Origin: DATJSN01 sp035504095
GTDB lineage: Bacteria; Planctomycetota; Phycisphaerae; WQYP01
Assembly: GCA_035504095.1 (NCBI GenBank)
Contig: DATJSN010000007.1
Span: 1 to 11,322, forward strand
Length of the DNA stretch: 11,322 nucleotides
Direction: 5' to 3'
Position 1 is the first letter of the stretch; each line of letters starts with the position of its first letter. A program made the translations under genes and the position numbers. Shown in pieces: positions 1 to 9,483 of the stretch. The notes beneath the pieces are model-generated. The model was not told the DNA's origin. It saw only the letters and a list, made by a program, of their open reading frames with translations, and made no database searches.

Positions 1-327
1 TATGTTTTACCGTCGTATCAGGAAGGATTATCACTGGCTACGGTCGAAGCCATGGGCGCCGGGTTGCCGGTGGTAATTACCCGAGAATGCAATTTTGAGA
101 GCGTGGAAAAACAAAACGCCGGCATGATCATCGACAATGGCAACATGGGCGCTTTTGTGCAGGCGGTTGGAAAATTGCTTGCCGATCCGGCGCTAAGCAA
201 ACGCATGGGAGAAAACGCCGCCAAGCTGATCCGCGCGGAGTACACATGGGATGTAATCGCGGAAAAAATTCAAAACGCATATCAAACACTGGCAGCGGGG
301 AAGTCGCTGCCAACGATTAACCGTTAA
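1..327 (+). CDS. glycosyltransferase, GT4-like, C-terminal fragment
   Basis: The reading frame is open from base 1 to the TAA at 325-327, giving the last 108 residues of a protein whose start lies left of the window. It begins YVLPSYQEGLSLATVEAMGAG, which carries the E-x7-E signature (EGLSLATVE) typical of retaining GT-B glycosyltransferases of family GT4, followed by the usual PVV segment and a helix-rich tail. Such enzymes move a sugar from a nucleotide donor to polysaccharide, lipid or protein acceptors in the cytoplasm; donor and acceptor cannot be read from this piece. Its stop overlaps the stop of the convergent glycosyltransferase by a few bases. The two may belong to one cell-surface polysaccharide locus, but they are on opposite strands. 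Methionines inside the fragment, such as at base 52, are internal and not starts, because the conserved motif begins before them. Confidence 0.88.
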   Translation, partial: YVLPSYQEGLSLATVEAMGAGLPVVITRECNFESVEKQNAGMIIDNGNMGAFVQAVGKLLADPALSKRMGENAAKLIRAEYTWDVIAEKIQNAYQTLAAGKSLPTINR

Positions 328-1589
328 GATGATTGCAAAGAAGCATTGCGAAAACGTCGGTTTCCTCGAGCCGGTTGGATTAGTTTGTGCATGAGTGGCG
401 GAATCACAAACTGCGGGGCATAACGCTGATACCAGGATTCAAATACATTGATGCACGGCTCGTGCATTGCCGCCAGTTTTTGTGGATCGGCGGTGGCTTG
501 CTGGAGCACCTGGAGCAGACTGTCGGCATCGCGATTTTTAAATAACCACCCGGTGCGACCGGGTTTAACCAGATCGGAAGCAGCGCCGCAGATTTCGCTG
601 GCAATCACCGGCGTGCCGACGCCCATGGATTCTGAAACGACAATGCCATGGGGTTCATAAACCGAGGGCAATACAAATAATTCGCTCTGGCGCGCCAGGG
701 CGGGAATATCCGTTGGTTTGACCAGACCCAGAAAAAAAATCGACTGGTTGAGAAGTTCGCCCGCGGCGGATTCAAGCCTCGATTGCAATGGCCCGCTTCC
801 GGCGGTCACCCAGATCCATCCTTTTTTCGCCAGTCCGCTGCGCGAAAACGCGCTAAGCATCAGGTTCAGGCCTTTTTCATGCACCAGCCGCGCCGCGGTA
901 AATATGATTTTTTTGTCTGCCGGGAGCCTGTAGCGCTCTAATAATTCCGCGCGATTACGCGTTCGGGCGGCCTTAATCGAATCGAGGCTGCAGTAATAAG
1001 TGCTTTGAAAAATTTTGTTTTTCGGCCAGCCGTAATAGCGCCAATAAGCGCGGCCGAAGCGGTTCACAGGAATTACGCCATCAAGCCGGTCCACGAGTCT
1101 GGAGAGGAAAATCTTTTTAAAAAAACGCTTCAGATCGACGCCGACGCCGACGTGGCGTTCGCTGCGCAGATTGCTGTCGGCAAACAACAGGCAGGGCACG
1201 TGGAGCTGCCGGCAATAACGAGCCAGCCAGAGTTTAAAGGGCACGTCATAGCCGCCGACGATTGCGCCGTCGAAATTGAGGCGCATGATGTCGGGACGGG
1301 CATCCGGGCGCAGGCGCGGAATCCAGAACCGGCCGATTCGGATCGGGTCGCCCTCGCCCAGAAATAAGTGCGGTGAAAAACGCGGCAATTTCATATAAAC
1401 CGTGTCGCGCGGTCTTGGACACATAAAAGCGGCGATGAATTCCAGGTCGCTTTGAGTGTTTAACAAGTCGATCATTTCAGAAAAATAATGATCGGCGACG
1501 TTCTGTATCCAGAGTATCCGAAGCCGGCTGCCGGACGGCGCTGCTGATGAAGGTTCCACGGGCATTTGAGGCATCAGGGGCGTTTCCAA
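324..1589 (-). CDS. glycosyltransferase, GT4-like (GT-B fold)
   Basis: A complete protein of about 421 residues, the usual size for GT4 enzymes. The N-terminal Rossmann-like half begins near residue 23 (LRILWIQ). The C-terminal half begins with TAARLVHEKGL, the conserved R-x4-K donor-phosphate segment, followed by GSGPL. The E-x7-E motif is EPHGIVVSE (E312, E320), then GTPVIAS. Together these support a retaining glycosyltransferase acting on a nucleotide sugar; the exact sugar and acceptor are not readable. There is no signal peptide or obvious membrane segment. The start is uncertain. TTG at 1589-1587 has AGAGG 9 bases upstream, whereas ATG at 1574 and ATG at 1565 would remove only 5 or 8 residues of a Met/Pro-rich leader that is unlikely to matter for the fold. 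A promoter-like sequence lies 55-80 bases upstream. The gene is separated by 186 bp from the end of addA, so it could also receive read-through. Confidence 0.88.
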   Translation of the reverse strand: METPLMPQMPVEPSSAAPSGSRLRILWIQNVADHYFSEMIDLLNTQSDLEFIAAFMCPRPRDTVYMKLPRFSPHLFLGEGDPIRIGRFWIPRLRPDARPDIMRLNFDGAIVGGYDVPFKLWLARYCRQLHVPCLLFADSNLRSERHVGVGVDLKRFFKKIFLSRLVDRLDGVIPVNRFGRAYWRYYGWPKNKIFQSTYYCSLDSIKAARTRNRAELLERYRLPADKKIIFTAARLVHEKGLNLMLSAFSRSGLAKKGWIWVTAGSGPLQSRLESAAGELLNQSIFFLGLVKPTDIPALARQSELFVLPSVYEPHGIVVSESMGVGTPVIASEICGAASDLVKPGRTGWLFKNRDADSLLQVLQQATADPQKLAAMHEPCINVFESWYQRYAPQFVIPPLMHKLIQPARGNRRFRNASLQSS

Positions 1590-1643
1590 AATTGTCGGCC
1601 TCTAAATCATTCCTGGCAGCACCTAACCCGGTATGGCCCTTTT

Positions 1644-1671
1644 ATTATCCGCCGTGAGATTGAAAACTCAA
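1644..1671 (-). promoter_or_regulatory. possible sigma70-type promoter for the glycosyltransferase
   Basis: On the minus strand TTGAGT (1671-1666) is followed after 16 bases by GATAAT (1649-1644), which fits a -35/-10 pair. Transcription would begin near 1637, about 48 bases before the TTG start. A separate perfect TATAAT (1745-1740) lies upstream but has no good -35. Two short inverted repeats lie between them: CGAGAATCTCG (1683-1693) and ACCATAATGGT (1702-1712). These could be operator sites or chance. Apart from these the 1590-1775 gap holds nothing recognisable, and no clear intrinsic terminator follows addA. Confidence 0.4.
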
Positions 1672-1775
1672 AATACATTTCGCGAGAATCTCGGCGAAAC
1701 TACCATAATGGTTATCGGTCGAATGAATACGGGTGCATCATTATAGAAGTGGGCAACTGGCAAATCTGGAGCAGC

Positions 1776-4700
1776 CTAAAAGGCCGGCACTATATCGACT
1801 TCTTCGCATCGACGGGCACTCAGGAAGACCAGTGTGGCGGAGGAGATGGGAGTTTTAAGTATTTCGCCGGCGGCGCGGGCGTAATATTGCACTTGTTTAC
1901 GATACGCCGGCAGACGCGATTCGATCATGACCGGGGCGTCGGTTTTGTAATCAATGATCCGCACGTTTTTGTTGTCGATAAGCAGAACGTCGATGGCGCC
2001 GCGGACGAGCACAGCGTCAGAGGGATCGGAATTAGTTGCGTTCCCGTTTATCCCGTTTCTCCAGAGAAAGACTTGTTCGCGCAGAATATCCACGCCGGCA
2101 GTATTGGCAGCTTTTTTGGCGGCGAGTTCCCGCATCTGTTTTCCCGTCGGCGTGGTGAAAAACCACGCGATAGCTTCGGCGTCGGCGAGTGCGGCAAAAT
2201 CCGATGGAATTTGTCCGCCGGCGGCGAGCCGCTGAATTTGTGCGCCAATTCCAGCCAGAGATAAATCGGCGGTCAGATCGAGGCGCTGCAAAACGGCGTG
2301 GGTGGCTGTGCCGCGCTGCATGCCGGTGGAAGCAGATTGAATTTCCGGCGCGAAATCTTCCGGCGGATCGAAAGACGCGGTGGGAAATTCGTCGGAATCA
2401 TTGGCCAGAGTTTTGAGCTTGCTCACCGTGGTGACCGCGGATAATTCCGTGAACTTTTGATACGGATAAGGCGTGGTAATGCGGCGGATGACTGTTTGCA
2501 AATCCGGATCCAGAGGCGGCGGGTTGGGCAGCGTTTGGCCGGCGCGCATGGCGCGCCAGTTTGGGTCGGAAGGCTCGCACCGGATAGGCACGGTGTAATT
2601 GTCTTTACCGATTTTTGATGCATCGTGCCAGCCCAGTTTAAGCAATTGATTTTTCTGAGTTGCGAGTTCATCTTCATCACTAAAAATTGGTCCGAGCCAA
2701 TCAAGCATGCGATTGACATCTTTTTCCTTCTTGAGCTGAGACCAGATTTCTGACATTTTAACTCGCGTCGTGAGCTTATTTCGTCCATCGAGAGTGTGAC
2801 CGATAAGTACCAGATGATCGCGTGTTCTGGTCATGGCCACATATAACAGTCGCGCCTCTTCCTGAATCATGCGGATTTTTCGCGCTTCTTTGACGATCTG
2901 GTATTCCGGTGAAGCGGTGCGAACCATGCCGCCATCGGTCTGATCAAAAACCTGCAAACCCAGGCCCTCATCGTCGACGATCAGATTTTGATTCAAGTCT
3001 CGCGTATAAAATTGTGTACCAAGACCGATCAAATACACCACGGGAAATTCCAAACCTTTGGCCGCGTGGATCGACATGACCTTCACCGCACCTGGAGCGG
3101 GAACCGGGGCCGCGCCGATATCAATCTCTTCAAGCCGGCGAATAAACGCGGTAAAGCCGGGAAGGCCTTCATTGGAAACTCCAGAGTATTCCATGGCCTT
3201 TTGCCGAAGTAGGTGAAGATTGGCTAGTTTCTGCTTTCCATTCTCCTGGGCGACAATGCTGGTCAGTAGGCCGCTGGTTTGATAGATGTGTGCCAGGCCT
3301 TCGCCCACGCCCAGCGCGCTAATGATTTGCCGCCACTGGTCGAGTTTGCCGCGCAATTCGCTCAGCCTTTGAGCGATGTCTTGATCTACTTTGTCGTCAT
3401 GAGATTTGCTGGAAAATTTCCGTACGGCGTCATGAAACGCTGTTTTATGTCGATCACGAAAGTCCTGGCGAATCCGAACCAGTTCGGTATGGGAAAAATT
3501 CCCCAACGGCCCCAGCAGCACGGAAGCCAGCGGAATATCCTGGGCGGGATTGTCCAATACATGCAACAGGTCAAGCACGGAGAGGATTTCTGGCGCCTCA
3601 AAAAACCCGGTGGTCATTTCGGCATAAGCCGGAATGCCCTGTTCGCTCAGGGTGCGCACCACCTGGGTGGATTTGAATTTTTTCGAACGCATCAGGATGG
3701 CGATATCGTCGTATCCAATGGGCCGGAATTTGGAGTCGCTTTTTTTATTTTCAGCAATCTGTCGGCCGGACTTGAGCATCTCATGAATCATCTCTGCGAC
3801 CAGCAGCGCCTCGCGTTCAGCGATTTCGTAATCCGCCGTGGGGTCGGCAGCGTCGGGATCTTCAGCAGAGGCGTCTGCGGTGGAATCCTGATCCGGTTCG
3901 GCGTTATCGGTGCCAGCTTTATCCGAATGTGCGTCGTCTTTACAAATCACATGCAATTCCAGCGGCGCGCCGGTGAAGGCTTTTTGAATCTCGCGCGGAT
4001 TCGCAGGGCGGCCATGGCGAAGTCGCGGTTCTTTCGGCTCGCCGACGCTTTTAAAGACTTCCGGAAAAATCAGATTGAATGCGTCAATCAAAGGAGGAAG
4101 CGTGCGGTAGTTTTCCATCATACGCACAACCCCATTTTGTCCGAAGGTTTCAACCTTCTCCAAAAGCAAATCAGACCGGCTGCCGCGAAAACCATAAATA
4201 CTCTGGGCTGGGTCGCCGACATAGAAGATGCTGCCGGACGAGTCCGTGCGCGCGACAAGTTCAATGAGGCGCTGCTGAAGCGGATTGATGTCCTGGTATT
4301 CGTCAAAAAGAATATGGCGGAAGCGCCGGCGCAGACGATCGGCGAGTTGGCTGTCGGGCTTTTCCAGCGCTTCGACGGTCAGTCGCTCGAGGTCGGAAAA
4401 ATCGAGTTGATTGTGGGAGCGTTTGAGTTTGCGGAAATCTTCAATAACGGTGTCAACAAAACCCAAGAGAGCCGGAACCATAGCGCCGGCGTTCTGGCCG
4501 GCGTTGATAATTTTCTCTGCGGTCATGGCGAGAACGCTTTTTTCGTAAAGCTTTGTGTAGCTATCTTTAGCATCTTCATAAAAACTCTTTTTGAACTTAT
4601 CAGCCGCTTGGCGATCATTGGACTTGTCATTAAGGCGTACATTAGTCAGTTTGTAGTCCTCAAGAATCTTGCGTGTCTCATCCCATGCTGCAAAACCTTT

Positions 4701-5522
4701 CTGCCCTAATACTTTAGAAGCTGCGGCGAGTTTGGCTTGGAGAAGTTCTAAATTGTCAGTCATAATGTGCTTGGGATCGGCGGCGAATGTCGCATCATCG
4801 CGCAACTGCGCCAGATGAACACCCAATTGTTCAATATCGCTCTGGACCAATTTCACTAATTTATTCAGAGATTGTTCCGGACCGGCGGCGGCCCAGACGC
4901 GATCCATCCATTCGTCAAGTTTCAGTTTCGGCAACGTTGCCAAATGATTCACAATCGGTTCAATGAGCTGCTGGAGTATTGCAATATCGCCGTTGGCATA
5001 CAGATCAAAAAACGTTTTGAATCCGGCGTCATTACTCTGAATCCGGCGGCGCGTGGAATCGCGGAAGCTTTGCGTCCATAGAAGTTCGGCGTCAACTTCA
5101 TCAAGAAGACCAAACGCCGGATCCACGCCGCAAAGATTAAACCAGGTGCGCAAAACCCAGGCGCAAAACGCATGGACGGTGGAAACATGCGCCTGCGGAG
5201 CCAGGGCGGCTTGTTTCGCCAGTATCCGGCCGCGAGATGTTTGTGTTCCGGCAGACAGCGCCGCGTCGCGCAAAACGGCGGTGATACGGCTGCGCATTTC
5301 ACTCGCGGCTTCGATGGTGAACGTAACCACCAGCAGTTCATCCACCGAGCAGGGAGAATCGGGATGATCGACTAATGCCGCGCAGCGCCGGGCCAGCACG
5401 GCAGTTTTACCTGATCCGGCTCCGGCCAGAACCACCATTCGGCCCGTGTGATGCGAAATGGCCTTTTGCTGGGCCGTGGTCGGGTTCCAGGACGTTTTCT
5501 GATTGTTGCGTAAGGAGGTCAT
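1776..5522 (-). CDS. addA: ATP-dependent helicase/nuclease subunit A (AddA-type)
   Basis: A 1248-residue UvrD-like (SF1A) helicase fused to a C-terminal RecB-type nuclease, the usual AddA architecture and length. Visible motifs in order: Q motif TTAQQKAI (15-22), Walker A AGAGSGKT (33-40), motif Ia TFTIEAASEM (67-76), Walker B DEYQD (407-411), motif III GDPAQSIYGFRG (from 436), motif V IHAAKGLEFP (K822), motif VI YVAMTRTRD (894-902). The nuclease has H1075, D1178, DYK (1191-1193) and Q1210-x3-Y1214, so both activities look intact. With AddB it should unwind and resect double-strand-break ends to load RecA, as RecBCD does in Escherichia coli. The ATG at 5522 overlaps the addB stop (ATGA) and has AAGGGGGG 6 bases upstream, so translation is probably coupled. 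An acidic, low-complexity insert occupies about residues 529-566. Confidence 0.93.
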   Translation of the reverse strand: MTSLRNNQKTSWNPTTAQQKAISHHTGRMVVLAGAGSGKTAVLARRCAALVDHPDSPCSVDELLVVTFTIEAASEMRSRITAVLRDAALSAGTQTSRGRILAKQAALAPQAHVSTVHAFCAWVLRTWFNLCGVDPAFGLLDEVDAELLWTQSFRDSTRRRIQSNDAGFKTFFDLYANGDIAILQQLIEPIVNHLATLPKLKLDEWMDRVWAAAGPEQSLNKLVKLVQSDIEQLGVHLAQLRDDATFAADPKHIMTDNLELLQAKLAAASKVLGQKGFAAWDETRKILEDYKLTNVRLNDKSNDRQAADKFKKSFYEDAKDSYTKLYEKSVLAMTAEKIINAGQNAGAMVPALLGFVDTVIEDFRKLKRSHNQLDFSDLERLTVEALEKPDSQLADRLRRRFRHILFDEYQDINPLQQRLIELVARTDSSGSIFYVGDPAQSIYGFRGSRSDLLLEKVETFGQNGVVRMMENYRTLPPLIDAFNLIFPEVFKSVGEPKEPRLRHGRPANPREIQKAFTGAPLELHVICKDDAHSDKAGTDNAEPDQDSTADASAEDPDAADPTADYEIAEREALLVAEMIHEMLKSGRQIAENKKSDSKFRPIGYDDIAILMRSKKFKSTQVVRTLSEQGIPAYAEMTTGFFEAPEILSVLDLLHVLDNPAQDIPLASVLLGPLGNFSHTELVRIRQDFRDRHKTAFHDAVRKFSSKSHDDKVDQDIAQRLSELRGKLDQWRQIISALGVGEGLAHIYQTSGLLTSIVAQENGKQKLANLHLLRQKAMEYSGVSNEGLPGFTAFIRRLEEIDIGAAPVPAPGAVKVMSIHAAKGLEFPVVYLIGLGTQFYTRDLNQNLIVDDEGLGLQVFDQTDGGMVRTASPEYQIVKEARKIRMIQEEARLLYVAMTRTRDHLVLIGHTLDGRNKLTTRVKMSEIWSQLKKEKDVNRMLDWLGPIFSDEDELATQKNQLLKLGWHDASKIGKDNYTVPIRCEPSDPNWRAMRAGQTLPNPPPLDPDLQTVIRRITTPYPYQKFTELSAVTTVSKLKTLANDSDEFPTASFDPPEDFAPEIQSASTGMQRGTATHAVLQRLDLTADLSLAGIGAQIQRLAAGGQIPSDFAALADAEAIAWFFTTPTGKQMRELAAKKAANTAGVDILREQVFLWRNGINGNATNSDPSDAVLVRGAIDVLLIDNKNVRIIDYKTDAPVMIESRLPAYRKQVQYYARAAGEILKTPISSATLVFLSARRCEEVDIVPAF

Positions 5523-8500
5523 GTTATGCCCCCCTTGCTGATGATTTCATCCAATGCGTCTTTGTTCTTGATGGTTATTTTGCGATATGTTCCGCGCAAA
5601 CGATCAAATGAACAGGGGCTTTGGAAGGCGCAGTAACCACATGGCGTTTGAGAATTTTTGCGATATGGATGTGGCTCAATTTCGCCGCTCAGCGCTTGTT
5701 TGGCAAGTTCCGAAAGTTTTTTTTGCGTAAAGTCCAAAACCGCCTGGAATTTCGGGCTATCAATGCCATCGTGGCCGCGTTTAGAAAATGTGCCGTCTTG
5801 GTTTATTGACAGAGCCACAAACTCGCTTTTCCCATTATTAACCCGATCTATGTTTTCATGCTGTTGGTTGTTGAACAGGCCGCGCATTTTGAAATCCCGC
5901 CCTTCATCCTCATCCTTTGTAAACCCGGGATCCAGAACCTGATAAAACGCGCCGATGGGTTGAAGTGGATTTTTTGCTTCTACGAGCTTTTGCCCCATGA
6001 TGGCCAATAGATAGGTCATCAGTTGCAGACTCAAACCCGCTTCCAGATTGGCGGCCTCAAATTTATTTGTTTTAAGTTTGTAATCGATAACAATCGCCCG
6101 CCCTTGCTCATCGGCATCCACGCGGTCAATTTTGCCGCGCAACTCCACGCTTGTTCTGTCGGCGAGCTTCAATGAATAAGCGGGCAGTACGGGTGCGTCA
6201 GGATCAGACTCGGGAAATGAGCCGAAAACCAGTTCCAGTGCGGACGGACGCAAATGGTTGTGCTTGGCGAAATCGCGGTGAAACACTAATAATTCGCGCA
6301 GATTGCGGCGCAGCGATTCGAGTACGATGGATAGCTCCGGTAATGGCTGAGCCAGATCTTCGCTTAACACCGTTGCACATTGCCGCACGGCCTGATCCAA
6401 TGTTTGATCGAGTTCCTCCCCGCCATAATCGCCCCAATTGAGTTTTCCGGCGCGGACAAGCTCAAAAAACGCCCGCAATGTGCGATGATACAAATTGCCC
6501 AGGTCTTTTGGCTCCATCATCAGTTCGGAACGCTCCCGCAAACCCAGTACGTAACGGAAAAACCACTGCAACCGACACGCGGCGAGCTTTTCAAGTTCGC
6601 TGATGCTTTTTGGTTTTTTGATGATTGCCTGCATCAGCTCGGTGGGAATAGTAGGAAATTTTTTCTGTGAAGGATTATAAAAATTGGCCCACGCTCGGCG
6701 CATGGCGGCAAGAATTTGTGAATCGCTCTGCTTTTTCAGCCAATCATAGGCGCCGAGGAGCAGGGTTTTATTTTTTGCATCCTCCGGCAAAGATCCCCGG
6801 CCCGTTTCCAGCGCCACCGCGCGGATCAAATCTTCAATGGACGCGGCGGCGGCAATCGGGGATTGGTCTTGCATCAGGTTCTGCGGCTCCAGATCGGGGA
6901 AAAGTTCGCGGAGCCGCGCGAGGTGGATGGAAGGAACCGTTTTGCGGCCCGCGGAATCGGCCAGCGGCACGCTGACGATCATCTTTTTTGCCGCGCGGGT
7001 AAATGCGACGTAATCGAAAAACGTGCTTTGGAGAAAATCCTTGTCGCTGGGAAGATCAAAACTGGAATCCCCCGATCCCACTGATTCCTGAAGCTGCCGG
7101 CGGTCGTCGTCATCAAGCATCGATTCATCCCGGCGAAGGCGCGGCATCAGGCCTTCCAGGGCGCCGAGCACAATGACCGTTTGGAGTTCGGGATGGCGCG
7201 AACGCTCCGTGGAACTGATGAGCACATGGTCGATGGCCGGCGGAATGAGCCCGAGGGTAAGCGTGCCCAGGCCCAGCGAAAGCAACTCGGAAAAATGCTG
7301 TGGCGTAATTTTCCGGTCGGAAAATAATCGATGCATGGCGGACAAAAGTTCGCTGGTTTGCGTCCAGAGTTGCTGGTGCATCTGGGCGAGTTCCGCTCCG
7401 TCGTCTTGGTGAATCTTCAGATTCTGGGCCTCGGCGATCCACTCCTGAAGTGTTTTTGCCGTGCCAAGCCGGTTCAATAGATCAATCAGGCCCTGGGTGA
7501 GCCTGCCGCCGTCGATGGGTTCTTTTTGTCCGGTCAGATCCAGCCAGGGCGCAAAAGCCTGACGCAGTTTTTCACGCAGCTCGTTGGCGGTGGCCAGTAA
7601 AGCAGCCTGGTCTTCGGTTGGTTCATCGGCGTCCGGATCCGCGAACGTTCGCGACCATTTCCACTCGGTGGAAAAATCGTCGTTGTCGATGCCGTGAGCG
7701 AGCAGATAATTTTCCAGCAGGCTCATCGCGTTGGTGTCAACGCCCGCCAGACCGGTTTTGACCAGTACCAGCCAATCGCTGCGAGAAAATTTGTTTTCCG
7801 GCAAAGCCATTGCCGTGCGCAAAAACAGGACCAGGGGATGATGCGTTATGCCGCGCCGCGAATCCAGAAAATATGAAATATTCAGCGACGAAAATATTCT
7901 CCGGATCGGTTCTTCATAGCCGGCCAGGTCGCTGATGATGATGCCGATATCGCGGTAGCGCTCGCCTGCGGCAATCCGGTCGCGGATAAACCGCCCGGCA
8001 GCGTGAACTTCCTCTTCCGGGTCGCGGCAATGCCAAATCTGAATCTGTTCGTTTAATTTATTGTCCTTTGCAGGCGCGAGGTTGCCGTTCCGGCTAAATA
8101 GATGTTGCTCCACAAGAGTCAGAGCGGGCGCGGAACTGGTGCGGTGGTTTTGCTCCAGCCGTAATGGCTTTTCAATCGTCACATTGTTTTTTTTCAGAAC
8201 GCCGGTGAGATTTTTATAAAGGCGTTCTGTGCGGTAAAAAATCGACAATTCATCAGGCGCTGCATTTGGATCCTGCATGACCGGGCTGTCAGGATCGGCC
8301 AGCAGCGTGATTTCCATGCGATCGGCGCTTTTGGCCAGGGCGGCGCAAAGCTGCATTTCCAGAAGGCTCATGGAGCTGAAGGCATCGATCCAGACCGCGG
8401 TTCCAGTCAATGGTGGTAGAGCGAGGAGTTTTTGCGCCACAAGCTGCGGGAAAAGTTCCGGATCGGGGTGCTCTTTTCCGGTGATCTGCTGCCAGCTTTG

Positions 8501-9001
8501 CAGCAGCAGAGAAAGGTCTGCGAGTTTGTTGGCCAGCATCGGGTTGGCGCTGGAAGTCTCTGCAAGCTGGGAAAGCCTGGCCAGCGATTCGGGCGTCTGA
8601 TTGTTCTGAACCAGTTCGCGCAGCGTGCGATCGAGTGTGGTTAAAAACCCCGGATGCTGGGCGGAATCGCCATAAGCACGCAGTTTTTTGGTGCACGATT
8701 GCACGGCCGCAGAGAGCAAAAGAATTCGCTCAGCGGGTTTGAGCTCCATTTCGGCGGGTATGGCGAATTGCTGGGCCAGAATGCGGCAAAGTCGGCGAAA
8801 TCCGGTGACGCGGATGCGGAACGTTCCGGTCAAATTGGGATGAGCCATCAGACGGCGTTCGGACATGAACGCTGCCTGTTCGGGCACCAGCCAAAACAGC
8901 GGCGGGCCGAGGGGTTTGTTTTCCGCCGCGCGCACCAGAGCGTCAACGCAATGTTGTGTTTTACCGCTGCCCGCGCACCCGATGATAAACCGTACTGGCA
9001 T
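5519..9001 (-). CDS. addB: helicase-like/nuclease subunit B with Fe-S staple (AddB-type)
   Basis: An 1160-residue protein, close to the length of Bacillus subtilis AddB. It begins with a Walker A motif GCAGSGKT (8-15) and the AddB-like LVPEQAAFMSERRL stretch. The middle resembles an inactivated SF1 helicase scaffold, which in studied AddAB enzymes reads Chi-type sequences. The C-terminal PD-(D/E)XK nuclease shows H839, the GKIDRVD strand, IDYK (K975) and Q993-x3-Y997. Four cysteines (C809, then C1121-x2-C1124-x5-C1130) match the 4Fe-4S staple that stabilises this nuclease domain in AddB. A two-nuclease AddAB is therefore expected, each subunit cutting one strand. The addB-then-addA order is that of Firmicutes. 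It starts 7 bp after the YbjN-like gene stop, and the only upstream purine stretch is GAGG about 12 bases before the ATG, so it probably depends on the upstream gene for translation. Confidence 0.92.
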   Translation of the reverse strand: MPVRFIIGCAGSGKTQHCVDALVRAAENKPLGPPLFWLVPEQAAFMSERRLMAHPNLTGTFRIRVTGFRRLCRILAQQFAIPAEMELKPAERILLLSAAVQSCTKKLRAYGDSAQHPGFLTTLDRTLRELVQNNQTPESLARLSQLAETSSANPMLANKLADLSLLLQSWQQITGKEHPDPELFPQLVAQKLLALPPLTGTAVWIDAFSSMSLLEMQLCAALAKSADRMEITLLADPDSPVMQDPNAAPDELSIFYRTERLYKNLTGVLKKNNVTIEKPLRLEQNHRTSSAPALTLVEQHLFSRNGNLAPAKDNKLNEQIQIWHCRDPEEEVHAAGRFIRDRIAAGERYRDIGIIISDLAGYEEPIRRIFSSLNISYFLDSRRGITHHPLVLFLRTAMALPENKFSRSDWLVLVKTGLAGVDTNAMSLLENYLLAHGIDNDDFSTEWKWSRTFADPDADEPTEDQAALLATANELREKLRQAFAPWLDLTGQKEPIDGGRLTQGLIDLLNRLGTAKTLQEWIAEAQNLKIHQDDGAELAQMHQQLWTQTSELLSAMHRLFSDRKITPQHFSELLSLGLGTLTLGLIPPAIDHVLISSTERSRHPELQTVIVLGALEGLMPRLRRDESMLDDDDRRQLQESVGSGDSSFDLPSDKDFLQSTFFDYVAFTRAAKKMIVSVPLADSAGRKTVPSIHLARLRELFPDLEPQNLMQDQSPIAAAASIEDLIRAVALETGRGSLPEDAKNKTLLLGAYDWLKKQSDSQILAAMRRAWANFYNPSQKKFPTIPTELMQAIIKKPKSISELEKLAACRLQWFFRYVLGLRERSELMMEPKDLGNLYHRTLRAFFELVRAGKLNWGDYGGEELDQTLDQAVRQCATVLSEDLAQPLPELSIVLESLRRNLRELLVFHRDFAKHNHLRPSALELVFGSFPESDPDAPVLPAYSLKLADRTSVELRGKIDRVDADEQGRAIVIDYKLKTNKFEAANLEAGLSLQLMTYLLAIMGQKLVEAKNPLQPIGAFYQVLDPGFTKDEDEGRDFKMRGLFNNQQHENIDRVNNGKSEFVALSINQDGTFSKRGHDGIDSPKFQAVLDFTQKKLSELAKQALSGEIEPHPYRKNSQTPCGYCAFQSPCSFDRLRGTYRKITIKNKDALDEIISKGGIT
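5529..5536 (-). promoter_or_regulatory. ribosome binding site of addA
   Basis: AAGGGGGG on the minus strand lies inside the last codons of addB, 6 bases before the addA ATG. It supports the ATG at 5522 rather than a downstream start. It also fits reinitiation at the ATGA overlap. Confidence 0.6.
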
Positions 9002-9008
9002 AAAAGTC

Positions 9009-9461
9009 TTAATCCTCAGCTATTTGCTTAACATCTAAGGTATCATTATTGTCAATTCCGACCAGCTTCGCCTGCATATGGAATAAGCCATTTTTAAACG
9101 AATAGAGCATGGTTCGAAACTGAAGCGCGGTTAACTGCCCGTCCAAAATCCAAAAGTCTCCATAGGCACGGAGCGATTGATCTTCCTGATTATGGAACCA
9201 TTTGATAAATCGCAATTCCATATTTATGGCGTTGACCATCTGAAGGGCGCGTTCATTGTCGGTACTGTCGGCGCCGAAAAAAGGTAAAAGCCTCGAACAA
9301 AATTGAAGAAAAGTACCTTCGTTATGCAGAGTGATGACAACTTCAATATGGTTCTTGTCAGATTGAAAAGGAATCATAATGAAATCGCCCTGTCCCGAAA
9401 CCCAATAATTCAATTCAAGTTCGCGGACCAGTTGCTTAATTTCTTTCATGGTAGTAGGCAT
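9009..9461 (-). CDS. YbjN-like domain protein of unknown function
   Basis: A 150-residue soluble acidic protein with no signal peptide or membrane segment. The overall pattern is that of the YbjN family, whose fold is related to type III secretion chaperones: an N-terminal helix with a hydrophobic strand pair (YWVSGQGDFIMIPF), then LQMVNAINMELRFIKWF, a strand GDFWILDGQLT and a final helix. No catalytic residues are evident. It is the first gene of the operon with addB and addA, ending 7 bp before addB, so it may be an accessory or chaperone-like partner of that complex, but this is inference from position alone. The ATG at 9461 is well supported by GAAGGAG 5 bases upstream; an alternative internal ATG at 9449 has no comparable site. 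Base composition is more AT-rich than the add genes. Family assignment is by pattern only. Confidence 0.72.
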   Translation of the reverse strand: MPTTMKEIKQLVRELELNYWVSGQGDFIMIPFQSDKNHIEVVITLHNEGTFLQFCSRLLPFFGADSTDNERALQMVNAINMELRFIKWFHNQEDQSLRAYGDFWILDGQLTALQFRTMLYSFKNGLFHMQAKLVGIDNNDTLDVKQIAED

Positions 9462-9466
9462 GTGTT

Positions 9467-9473
9467 CTCCTTC
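9467..9473 (-). promoter_or_regulatory. ribosome binding site of the YbjN-like gene
   Basis: GAAGGAG on the minus strand lies 5 bases upstream of the ATG at 9461 and decides that start. It is the strongest Shine-Dalgarno sequence in the operon. Confidence 0.75.
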
Positions 9474-9483
9474 AAGTTAGTTC

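Noticed and set aside
3279..4709. A 476-codon plus-strand open frame opposite addA
   Set aside because: It lies wholly antisense to a gene with intact helicase motifs, shows no recognisable domain and has no ribosome binding site. It is a shadow of codon usage on the other strand.
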